Shown here: positions 7,260-14,715 of the stretch, piece by piece | Position numbering within the stretch: the stretch's first letter is position 1 | How the letters are laid out: each line of letters starts with the position of its first letter | DNA from: JASLDZ01 sp964244065 | GTDB lineage: Bacteria > Pseudomonadota > Alphaproteobacteria > Caulobacterales > Caulobacteraceae | Reading direction: 5' to 3' | Assembly (NCBI GenBank): GCA_964244065.1 | Contig: CAXTHH010000002.1 | Span: 620,001-684,000, forward strand | Length of the DNA: 64,000 nt | Notes under the pieces: model-generated | Databases searched by the model: none | Told to the model about the DNA's origin: nothing | The model's input: only the letters and a program-made list of their open reading frames with translations | Program-made: the position numbers and the translations under genes

Positions 7260-8555
7260 TCAGCCTGGCGGCGCGCCCGCCCGGGGCGGGGCGCCGCCGG
7301 TCCACAGCCGCCGGCCGTCCAGGGGCGAGGCGGTGACCAGGCGACCGCCGACGTTCAGCCGGTTCATGCCGTCGACCTCGTACAGGGCCTCGAAGGCGGG
7401 GGCGCCGTCGGCGCGGGTCACCGCCTCTCGCAGGCGCGCGGCGCGCGTGCCGTCCTCCGCCGCCTGCATCAGCGCCGCGTCGCGCGTGCCCGCGATCACC
7501 ACCACGCGCCCGCCCGCCGGGCCGGGGAAGGTGGAGAGGTAGCCGTAGTCGCGGTACATGCCCCCGTCCGCGTCCGACCGCCCGCCCTGGCTGGCGTAGT
7601 GGACCCCGGAGCGGCGGTCGATCACGTCGTCGAAGGTGTCGCCGATGCGGAAGCGCGAGGGCGCCAGCACCACGTCGCGCAGCCAGCCCATCCCGCTGAG
7701 ATAGCCGATGTAGACCACGTTGGAGGTCTTCAGCACCGCGGGCGTCAGATCGCTCATCAGCATCACCCGCACCTGCTCGCGCGGCCTGGCCGCCAGCACG
7801 GCCGAGACGTCCCGCAGCGCCGACCCGGCCCCGATGGGCAGGTAGCGCAGGTCGAGGTCGAGGTAGCGGTCGCGCTTCTCGGGATGGGAGGAGACGAAGT
7901 CGGTCAGCTCCTCGCGCGAGTTGACGGTGTATTCGCGGACCAGGCGCGAGATCTCCATGCCGTTCTCGCTCTCGCCGAAGATGTAGTAGTCGCCGAGCAC
8001 CACCACCGTGGGCCGGTCGTTGGCCAGCAGCGGCCCCCAGACGGGTCCGCGGCGCACGGCGGCCAGCTCGCGCGCGGCCGGGCCCTCGCCGGCGTGCGCC
8101 GCCCACCATCCGAGCGCGCCGGCCAGCAGCAGCGCCAGCGCGGCGAGGCCGGCGATCCACAGACGCCGCCGGGGCGGGGCCGCGGCCACGGCGGGGGCGG
8201 GCTCGACCTCCTCCGCCACCGGGGCGTCGGCGGGGGCGAGCAGCAGCCGGTACTCGCCGCGGGGCACCACCAGCCGAGGGCCCTGGCGCCCGGGCTCGGC
8301 CTGGTAGGCCGAGGCCAGGCGGCTGCGCAGCTTGTGGGCGTAGACGCGGACGGCGGCGTCGCGGCCGGGCTCGAAGTCGGCGCCGCGGCCGAACACGTCC
8401 ATGGCGACCTCCACCTCCTTGGGCGCGGCGTCCACGGTCGAGCGCTCCACGAGGTAGTCGAACAGCCGCGTCAGCGCCTCCGAGCGGCCGAGCGCGCCCG
8501 AGGCGCGCAGGCGCGCGGCCTCCTGGCGCAGGATGTCGGCGTCCGTCGAGATCAC
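7260..8555 (-). CDS. Winged-helix domain protein with a transmembrane segment and an extracytoplasmic domain of unknown type
   Basis: Residues about 1-105 resemble the N-terminal DNA-binding-like domain found before membrane helices in CadC-type and adenylate-cyclase-associated proteins: TRLFDYLVERS, DVFGRGADFEPGRDAAVRV, KLRSRL, PRGEYRLLL. A proline/alanine linker and one hydrophobic helix (about 132-151, WIAGLAALALLLAGALGWW) follow. The remaining 280 residues should be periplasmic and match nothing I recognise; they contain VVVLGDYYIFGESENG and YIGYLSGMGWL. The protein may be a one-component membrane sensor. The GTG at 8555 is preferred because the domain begins directly after it. The gene is divergent from coaD, with a gap of about 150 bp. 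Confidence 0.8.
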   Translation of the reverse strand: MISTDADILRQEAARLRASGALGRSEALTRLFDYLVERSTVDAAPKEVEVAMDVFGRGADFEPGRDAAVRVYAHKLRSRLASAYQAEPGRQGPRLVVPRGEYRLLLAPADAPVAEEVEPAPAVAAAPPRRRLWIAGLAALALLLAGALGWWAAHAGEGPAARELAAVRRGPVWGPLLANDRPTVVVLGDYYIFGESENGMEISRLVREYTVNSREELTDFVSSHPEKRDRYLDLDLRYLPIGAGSALRDVSAVLAARPREQVRVMLMSDLTPAVLKTSNVVYIGYLSGMGWLRDVVLAPSRFRIGDTFDDVIDRRSGVHYASQGGRSDADGGMYRDYGYLSTFPGPAGGRVVVIAGTRDAALMQAAEDGTRAARLREAVTRADGAPAFEALYEVDGMNRLNVGGRLVTASPLDGRRLWTGGAPPRAGAPPG

Positions 8556-8705
8556 GGCGCCTTGTAGCGCGGCGGGACCGTCCGTCCATTTCCGCCGGGC
8601 GACAGTCCGGCCCTCGCTGGACGGACCGCGGCCCGGCGTGCCACGAAGGTTCGCCGAAGCGGAGCGTTGGGGACCCATGGCAGCGGACGAAGGGGACGGG
8701 CGGCC

Positions 8706-9197
8706 GTGACGCGCGTCGGTCTCTACCCCGGAACCTTCGATCCGATCACCAACGGCCACCTGGACATCATCGGCCGGGCGGTGAAGCTCGTGGACAAGCT
8801 GGTGGTCGGCGTGGCGGTGAACAGCGGCAAGGCGCCCATGTTCTCGCTGGAGGAGCGCGTGGCGCTGGTGGAGCAGGAGACCGCCTCGCTGCAGGGGCAG
8901 GCGGAGATCGTGGTGCGACCCTTCTCCGGCCTGCTCATGCACTTCGCCGAGGAGCTGGGCGCCGGCGTGATCGTGCGCGGCCTGCGCGCGGTCGCCGACT
9001 TCGAGTACGAGTTCCAGATGACCGCCATGAACCAGCAGCTGAACCGCGACATCGAGACCGTCTTCCTGATGGCCGATCCGCGCCACCAGGCCATCGCCTC
9101 GCGGCTGGTGAAGGAGATCGCCGTCCTGGGCGGAGACATCCACCCCTTCGTGTCGCCCGGCGTGGCGCAGCGCCTGTTGGAACGCCTGACCCGATGA
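8706..9197 (+). CDS. coaD: Phosphopantetheine adenylyltransferase
   Basis: A 163-residue CoaD that makes dephospho-CoA from 4'-phosphopantetheine and ATP, the fourth step of CoA synthesis. The nucleotidyltransferase motif GTFDPITNGHLDII is at the N-terminus (about residues 8-21). GLRAVADFEYEFQM and the IASRLVKEIAVLGGD helix are also family hallmarks. The GTG at 8706 gives the normal start, VTRVGLYPG; an ATG 39 bases upstream would add an atypical tail. The stop overlaps the next gene's ATG (ATGA), making it the first of five tightly coupled plus-strand genes. Confidence 0.96.
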   Translation: MTRVGLYPGTFDPITNGHLDIIGRAVKLVDKLVVGVAVNSGKAPMFSLEERVALVEQETASLQGQAEIVVRPFSGLLMHFAEELGAGVIVRGLRAVADFEYEFQMTAMNQQLNRDIETVFLMADPRHQAIASRLVKEIAVLGGDIHPFVSPGVAQRLLERLTR

Positions 9198-10048
9198 TCC
9201 GCCCCGTCCTGCTGCTTTCCCTGCTGCTGGGGGGCGTCGCCGTCGCCCAGCCCCGCCCCGCCGCCCCGGCGCCCGCCGCCGCGGCCCCGGTCGACGCGCC
9301 GGACCTGAAGCCCGTGCCGCCGGAGCGGCTGCTGGTGATCGACACCAGCAAGGGCCGCATCGTCGCCGAGCTCGCGCCCGAGCTGGCCCCAAAGCATGTG
9401 GAGCAGATCCGCACCCTGGCGCTGGAGCACTTCTACGACGGGCTGACCTTCTTCCGCGTGATCGACCAGTTCATGGCGCAGACGGGCGACCCGGAGAACA
9501 CGGGCAAGGGCGGCAGCAAGCGGCCGGACCTGCCCGCCGAGTTCACCTTCCGCCGCGGGGCCGACGGCTTCGCGCCGGTGGCCCAGCCCACGGGCGGGGA
9601 GTCGGGGTTCGTCGGCGCCATGCCCGTCTACAGCCAGGCCTCGGCGCTGATGGAGATGACGCGCGACGGCAAGGTCACCGCCTGGGGCGCCTTCTGCCCG
9701 GGCGTGCTGGGCATGGCGCGCGACAGCAACCCGGACAGCGCCAACAGCCAGTTCTTCCTGATGCGCCAGGCCTATCCCTCGCTGGAGAAGAACTACACCG
9801 CCTTCGGGCGCGTGCTGTCGGGGCTGGACGTGGTGCGCGCCATCAAGGCGGGCGAGCCCGTGCCCGAGCCGCAGGACCGGATGACGCGCGTGCGCCTGGC
9901 CACCGACCTGCCCCCCGCCGAGCGGCCCCGCGTGCTGCGCGAGGACCCGCTCTCCCCCGGCTTCCGCGCCGAGGTGGAGCGCGTGCGCGCCGCCAAGGGC
10001 GCCGACTTCTCCGTGTGCGACGTGCAGCCCCGGGTCCGCGTCGGGTGA
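9194..10048 (+). CDS. Secreted cyclophilin-type peptidylprolyl isomerase
   Basis: This 284-residue protein starts with a signal peptide (LLLSLLLGGVAVAQ, cleavage likely after AQA- or VAQ-type residues) and a Pro/Ala-rich linker. A cyclophilin fold follows: HFYDGLTFFRVIDQFMAQTG and SQFFLMRQAYPSLEKNYTAFG. It should catalyse proline isomerisation of envelope proteins in the periplasm. A C-terminal extension of about 50 residues with Cys-Asp-Val is unassigned. It overlaps coaD by 4 bp and the histidine kinase by 4 bp. The mixed contents suggest shared transcription rather than a shared pathway. Confidence 0.93.
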   Translation: MIRPVLLLSLLLGGVAVAQPRPAAPAPAAAAPVDAPDLKPVPPERLLVIDTSKGRIVAELAPELAPKHVEQIRTLALEHFYDGLTFFRVIDQFMAQTGDPENTGKGGSKRPDLPAEFTFRRGADGFAPVAQPTGGESGFVGAMPVYSQASALMEMTRDGKVTAWGAFCPGVLGMARDSNPDSANSQFFLMRQAYPSLEKNYTAFGRVLSGLDVVRAIKAGEPVPEPQDRMTRVRLATDLPPAERPRVLREDPLSPGFRAEVERVRAAKGADFSVCDVQPRVRVG

Positions 10049-11577
10049 ACCTGGAGGCGTCCGCCCTCTGGAACCAGGCCGCGGTCGATGTCAGCGAGCA
10101 ACGCTTCCGCCGGGGCGTGAGCCTCGCGCTGGGGCTGGGGGCGGCGCTCCTGCTCCTGCTGGTGGGCGTGGCCGGCTGGCTCTACAGCCGCGGCCAGGTC
10201 AACAACGCCCTGGTCGACCACACCTACTCGGCCCAGGCCAGGATCAACAGGCTGGGCACGCTGGTGGAGCGGCTGGAGACCGCCCGCCGCGGCTACCTGC
10301 TCGCGCCCAGCGACGGCTACTGGCGCATCTACGTCGACACGCGCGCCGAGGTCCGCCCGCGTGTGGAGGAGATCGCCGACTTCACCTCCGACAACCCCGT
10401 CCAGGTGCGGAACGCGGCGGAGCTGTCGCGCCTGGTCGAGCTCAAGTTCGCGCAGTTGCGCGACAGCATCGAGCGCGCCCACGACGGCGACCTCGAGGGC
10501 GGACGGCGCGCCTTCCTGACGGGCCAGGCCTCGCGGCTGACCGAGCAGCTGCGCTCCAGGCTCGCCGCCATGCAGGACGAGGAGCAGCGGCTGCTGGAGT
10601 TCCGGGCGGGCGAGGAGCGCCGCAACGCGCAGGTGCTCCTGGGCACCGTCGTGGTGGTCGCGCTGCTGCTGGTCGGCCTGTCGAGCGGAACGGTGTTCCT
10701 GATGCGCCGCTTCGCCGACGAGCTGGCCCGCAGCCAGGCCGCCCTGCAGAGCCTCAATATGGGGCTGGAAGGCGCGGTGCGCGCCCGCACCGCGGACCTG
10801 CAGCGCGCCAACACCGAGATCCAGCGCTTCGCCTACATCGTCAGCCACGACCTGCGCTCGCCGCTGGTCAACGTCATGGGGTTCACGAGCGAGCTCGAGC
10901 AGTCGCTCGGCGCCCTGCGCAGGCAGCTGGCCACGGCGGACGCCGAGCGCCCCGGCACGGTGCCCCGCGACGTGCGGGACGCCGTCGAGGCCGACATCCC
11001 CGAGTCGATCGACTTCATCCGCCGGTCCACCCAGAAGATGGACCGGCTGATCAACGCCATCCTGCAGCTGTCCCGGCAGGGAGGCCGCAAGCTCGCCCCG
11101 GAGCCGCTCGACATGGACGCCATGGCCCGGGGCGTGGCCGACAGCCTGGCCAAGCTGGCGGAGCCCAAGGACGCCACCATCACCGTCGCCCCGCGCATGC
11201 CCGCCCTGGTCAGCGACCGCCTGGCGGTCGAGCAGGTGCTCTCCAACCTCGTGGAGAACGCGGTCAAGTACCTGCAGCCGGGCCGGCCCGGACGCGTGGA
11301 GGTGCGCGGCGGCGAGAGCGGAGGGCGCGTGTTCCTGGAGGTGGAGGACAACGGCCGCGGGATCGCGCCGCAGGACCACGAGCGCATCTTCGAGCTGTTC
11401 CGCCGCTCCGGCCCGCAGGACACGCCGGGCGAGGGCATCGGGCTGGCGCACGTGCGCGCGCTCGTCTATCGGCTTGGAGGAACGATCGCCTGCGTGTCGG
11501 AACTCGGACGGGGGTCGACCTTCCGGGTCTCCCTGCCCCCCACCCTGGCGCCCGACAATGGACGCAACGCCGCATGA
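10045..11577 (+). CDS. Membrane sensor histidine kinase with CHASE3-like periplasmic domain
   Basis: The protein is 510 residues. An N-terminal helix (about 24-47) and a second (about 195-220) bracket a helical periplasmic domain of the CHASE3 type; the segment TARRGYLLAPSDGYW is typical. A coiled linker leads to the HisKA box FAYIVSHDLRSPLVNVMGF, with the phospho-accepting His near residue 268. The ATPase domain follows: NLVENAVKY (N box), VEDNGRGI (G1), FELFRR (F box) and GEGIGLAHVRAL (G2). The GTG start at 10045 overlaps the isomerase stop (GTGA), and the gene overlaps the receiver gene downstream. Its own output partner is most likely the next gene. The signal is unknown. Confidence 0.93.
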   Translation: MNLEASALWNQAAVDVSEQRFRRGVSLALGLGAALLLLLVGVAGWLYSRGQVNNALVDHTYSAQARINRLGTLVERLETARRGYLLAPSDGYWRIYVDTRAEVRPRVEEIADFTSDNPVQVRNAAELSRLVELKFAQLRDSIERAHDGDLEGGRRAFLTGQASRLTEQLRSRLAAMQDEEQRLLEFRAGEERRNAQVLLGTVVVVALLLVGLSSGTVFLMRRFADELARSQAALQSLNMGLEGAVRARTADLQRANTEIQRFAYIVSHDLRSPLVNVMGFTSELEQSLGALRRQLATADAERPGTVPRDVRDAVEADIPESIDFIRRSTQKMDRLINAILQLSRQGGRKLAPEPLDMDAMARGVADSLAKLAEPKDATITVAPRMPALVSDRLAVEQVLSNLVENAVKYLQPGRPGRVEVRGGESGGRVFLEVEDNGRGIAPQDHERIFELFRRSGPQDTPGEGIGLAHVRALVYRLGGTIACVSELGRGSTFRVSLPPTLAPDNGRNAA

Positions 11578-12014
11578 ACGCGCACCAGCCCGTCAACATC
11601 GTCATGATCGAGGACGACGAGGGGCATGCCCGCCTGATCGAGCGGAACATCCGCCGCGCCGGCATCTCCAACGACGTGAAGCACTTCCTGGATGGGACCA
11701 GCGCGCTCGACTACCTGTTCAACCATGACACGGGTCCGACCAAGAACGGCCCGGCGCTCGTGCTCCTGGACCTGAACCTGCCGGACATGAGCGGCACCGA
11801 CATCCTGGCCCGCATCAAGTCCGAGCCTAAGCTGAAGCGCACGCCGGTGGTGGTGCTGACCACCACCGACGACAAGGCCGAGATCCAGCGCTGCTACGAT
11901 CTGGGCTGCAATGTCTACATCACCAAGCCGGTGAACTACGAGAGCTTCGCCGATGCGATCCGCCAGCTGGGCCTGTTCCTGGCGGTGATCCAGGTGCCCG
12001 AGGTCGAGGCGTGA
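11574..12014 (+). CDS. Single-domain response regulator (Rcp1-like)
   Basis: A 146-residue stand-alone receiver. The acidic pair is IEDDEGHARL (about 13-22), the phosphorylation site is Asp66 in LVLLDLNLPDMSG, the Thr is in VVVLTTTDD and the Lys is in VYITKPVNYE. The long form, with an insertion after helix 2 (NHDTGPTKNGP), is like the Rcp1 group of regulators that pair with phytochrome-like or CHASE3 kinases. There is no output domain. It is probably phosphorylated by the kinase encoded just upstream and may relay to the downstream receiver-kinase. Both neighbours overlap it by 4 bp. Confidence 0.94.
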   Translation: MNAHQPVNIVMIEDDEGHARLIERNIRRAGISNDVKHFLDGTSALDYLFNHDTGPTKNGPALVLLDLNLPDMSGTDILARIKSEPKLKRTPVVVLTTTDDKAEIQRCYDLGCNVYITKPVNYESFADAIRQLGLFLAVIQVPEVEA

Positions 12015-13078
12015 TCGAGGCGGAGGGCGGGGTCGCCCCCCGCCTGCTGTACATCGACGACGACGCCGGTCTCCGGCGGCTGGTCCAGCGCAAGCTGGGC
12101 CGCCGGGGGCTGGAGGTGCACACCTGCGACGACGGCGCCTCGGGCGCGGCGCTGGCGGCGGTGGAGCGCTTCGACGCCGTGGCGGTCGATCACTACATGC
12201 CGGGCCAGGACGGGCTGGCCACCATGGCGCAGATCCACGCGCTGCCCGATGCGCCGCCCGTGGTCTACGTCACCGGCTCCGAGGAGAGCCGCATCGCCAT
12301 CGCGGCGCTGAAGGCGGGGGCCGCCGACTATGTGGTCAAGACGGGGTCGGAGGACTTCGCCGACCTGCTCTTCACCGCCGTGCGCCAGGCGGTGGAGGGG
12401 GTGCGCCTGCGCCGGGCGCGCGACGAGGCGCAGCGCGACCTCGCCCAGGCCAACGCCCGGCTGGAGGCGGTGGTGGAGCGCCAGGCGGTGCTGCTGCGCG
12501 AGGTGAACCACCGGGTGGCCAACAGCCTGCAGCTGGTCTCCTCGCTGGTGCACATGCAGGCGAGCGCGCTCAAGCCGGGCGAGGCCAAGGACGCGCTGAA
12601 GGACACGCAGGCGCGGATCAGCGCCATCATGCAGGTGCACCGCCGGCTCTACACCTCCGACGACGTGGAGCGGGTGGACATGCGCGAGTACCTGGCCAGC
12701 CTGGTGCAGGAGCTGGAGCACTCGCTGCCGGCGGGGGGCGCCGACCGCGCCATCCGGCTGACGTCCGACGCGATCGAGCTGGCCACCGACAAGGCGGTCT
12801 CGCTGGGGGTGATCGTCGCCGAGCTGGTGACCAACGCGTACAAGTACGCCTACGCGCCGGACCGGGCGGGGGAGATCCGCGTCTCGCTGCGGGAGCTCGG
12901 CCCCAAGCTGCGCCTGACGGTGGAGGACGACGGGCAGGGCATGGCCGCCGGCTCCGCGCCCAAGGGCACAGGCCTGGGCCAGAAGGTGATCGCCGCCATG
13001 GCCTCGAGCCTCGCCAGCCGCATCGAGTTCGACACGGCGCACCCCGGCGTGCGCGCCGCCCTGGCCTTCGACGCCTGA
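12011..13078 (+). CDS. Receiver-HisKA_2 hybrid histidine kinase
   Basis: The protein is 355 residues. A receiver with YIDDDAG, Asp60 in VAVDHYMPGQDG and Lys110 in YVVKTGS is followed by a short coiled segment. Then comes a HisKA_2-type kinase core, LLREVNHRVANSLQLVSSL with His167, and an ATPase part with VAELVTNAYKYAY, VEDDGQGM and GTGLGQKVIAAMA. HisKA_2 kinases with an N-terminal receiver occur in alphaproteobacterial general-stress and light-response circuits, so a link to such a network is plausible. Start is GTG, overlapping the preceding gene (GTGA). It is the last gene of the chain and is followed by a perfect palindrome. Confidence 0.93.
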   Translation: MIEAEGGVAPRLLYIDDDAGLRRLVQRKLGRRGLEVHTCDDGASGAALAAVERFDAVAVDHYMPGQDGLATMAQIHALPDAPPVVYVTGSEESRIAIAALKAGAADYVVKTGSEDFADLLFTAVRQAVEGVRLRRARDEAQRDLAQANARLEAVVERQAVLLREVNHRVANSLQLVSSLVHMQASALKPGEAKDALKDTQARISAIMQVHRRLYTSDDVERVDMREYLASLVQELEHSLPAGGADRAIRLTSDAIELATDKAVSLGVIVAELVTNAYKYAYAPDRAGEIRVSLRELGPKLRLTVEDDGQGMAAGSAPKGTGLGQKVIAAMASSLASRIEFDTAHPGVRAALAFDA

Positions 13079-13093
13079 TCGCCCTCAACGCCT

Positions 13094-13124
13094 CGTCGCC
13101 CTCGGGTCGAGCCCGAGGGCGACG
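13094..13124. terminator. Perfect stem-loop between convergent genes (short family B repeat)
   Basis: The arms CGTCGCCCTCGGG (13094-13106) and CCCGAGGGCGACG (13112-13124) pair perfectly around a 5-base loop. The element sits between the stops of the receiver-kinase (13078) and the permease (13139). There is no T-tract, so whether it terminates transcription is inferred from position and stem strength. Confidence 0.6.
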
Positions 13125-13138
13125 GCGTCAGGGGTGCG

Positions 13139-14539
13139 CTACGCCAACCGGCTGCGCCCACGCGCATAGACGAAGTAGACGCCCAGCCCGATCGCGTTCC
13201 ACACGAAGAACAGCACGATCGTCGTCGCCGGCAGGCTGGTGAAGAGGTAGAGGCAGCCGAGGATCCCGAGCGGGCCCACCACCCAGGCCAGCGGGGCGCG
13301 GAAAACGCGGGGCCGATCGGGCTCGCGCCGGCGCAGCACCAGCATGCAGGCGCACACGGCGATGAAGGCGCACAGGGTGCCGCTGTTCGCCAGGGCCGCG
13401 ATGTCCGACAGGGGCAGGAAGCCGGCGATGGCCGCGGCGATCACGGCGGTGAGGGCGGTCACCGCCACGGGCGCGCCGCGACCGCTGAGCTTGGCCAGGC
13501 CCTCCGGCAGCATGCGGTCGCGGGCCATGGCGAAGAAGATGCGGCTCTGGCCGTACATGAAGGCCAGGATCACCGTGGGCAGCGCCACCACCGCCGCGCC
13601 CGCCACGACCTTGGCCGCCGTGGGCTGGTTCAGCTGGTTCATGATGAACACGAGCGGCGCCGCGTCCTTGGCGAAGGACGTCACCGGCGAGGCGCCGATC
13701 GCGGCGGCCGCCACCAGCATGTAGATCGCCACGCACGCCAGCATGGAGCCGACGATGCCGATGGAGAGGTCGCGGCCCGGGTTCTTGGCCTCCTCGCCCG
13801 CGGTGGAGATGGCGTCGAAGCCGTAGAAGGCGAAGAAGATGATCGCCGCCGCCGCCATCACGCCCACCTTCTGTCCGCCCACCTCGTGCGCGGCGAAGCC
13901 GTTGGGCATGAAGGGCGAAAAGTGGCTCGCGTCGAAGTGCGGGAAGGCGATCGCCACGAAGGCGCCCAGCGCCAGCACCTTCAGCGCCACCAGCACCGCG
14001 TTGATCGTGGCGCTCTCCCGCGTGCCGACGGTGAGCAGGCCGCCGACCAGGAGCGTGATCAGGATGGCGGGCAGGTTGACGACGCCCCCCGGCGTCCCGG
14101 GGCCGGAGAGCAGGGCGGGGGTGACCGGCGCGCCCACCCCGGTCAGGAACTCGGCGAAGTGGCCGGACCAGCCCACCGCCACCACCGAGCACACGACCGT
14201 GTACTCCAGGATCAGGCTCCAGCCGACCACCCAGGCCAGCCCCTCGCCCAGCACGGCGTAGCTGTAGGTGTAGGCCGAGCCCGCCGCCGGGATGGTGGTG
14301 GCCATCTCCGCATAGGCCAGGGCGGCGCAGATGCAGACCGCGCCCGCGATGGCGAACGACAGCACCACCGCCGGCCCGGCCAGCCCCGCGCCCACGCCCG
14401 TCAGCGTGTAGATGCCGGTGCCGACGATGGCCCCGACGCCCAGCGCCACCAGGTGCGGCCAGGACAGGGTGGCGGCCAGCCGCCGCTCGCCCAGCTCGCG
14501 CGAGGCGTCCACCCCCTTGATCCGCCACCCGCCCGCCAT
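13139..14539 (-). CDS. APC-family amino acid permease
   Basis: A 466-residue membrane protein with about twelve hydrophobic segments. The first contains LVALGVGAIVGTGIYTLTG, the substrate-binding G-x-G-T-G of helix 1 in the APC superfamily (cationic amino acid transporter branch). IPAAGSAYTYSY, FFAFYGFDAISTAGEEAKNPGRDL and YGQSRIFFAMARDRMLPEGL are further hallmarks of the CAT-like subgroup. It should import an amino acid by proton or solute coupling across the inner membrane. The final helices end IGLGVYFVYARGRSRLA. The substrate is unknown. The gene stands alone, with a palindromic repeat separating it from the peptidase upstream. Confidence 0.93.
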   Translation of the reverse strand: MAGGWRIKGVDASRELGERRLAATLSWPHLVALGVGAIVGTGIYTLTGVGAGLAGPAVVLSFAIAGAVCICAALAYAEMATTIPAAGSAYTYSYAVLGEGLAWVVGWSLILEYTVVCSVVAVGWSGHFAEFLTGVGAPVTPALLSGPGTPGGVVNLPAILITLLVGGLLTVGTRESATINAVLVALKVLALGAFVAIAFPHFDASHFSPFMPNGFAAHEVGGQKVGVMAAAAIIFFAFYGFDAISTAGEEAKNPGRDLSIGIVGSMLACVAIYMLVAAAAIGASPVTSFAKDAAPLVFIMNQLNQPTAAKVVAGAAVVALPTVILAFMYGQSRIFFAMARDRMLPEGLAKLSGRGAPVAVTALTAVIAAAIAGFLPLSDIAALANSGTLCAFIAVCACMLVLRRREPDRPRVFRAPLAWVVGPLGILGCLYLFTSLPATTIVLFFVWNAIGLGVYFVYARGRSRLA

Positions 14540-14570
14540 GCCGTGAGTTCCTCGTTTGCGTGCACGCTAC

Positions 14571-14713
14571 TTCTCCCTCCCCCTTGTGGGGAGGGGGGAC
14601 CGCGCGAAGCGTGGTGGGTGGGGGGCCGCACGCTCGACGTCGGACGGTCTGCCGGCGGCCCCCCACCCACCAGCCTTCGGCTGGTCCCCCCTCCCCACAA
14701 GGGGGAGGGAGAA
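14571..14713. repeat. Dispersed palindromic repeat, family C
   Basis: The outer arms TTCTCCCTCCCCCTTGTGGG (from 14571) and their inverse (ending about 14713) enclose inner complementary blocks (GTGGTGGGTGGGGGG / CCCCCCACCCACCA). The closest relative is at 47761-47897. It occupies the whole gap between two minus-strand genes and ends 3 bp before the peptidase stop codon. Confidence 0.75.
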
Positions 14714-14715
14714 GG

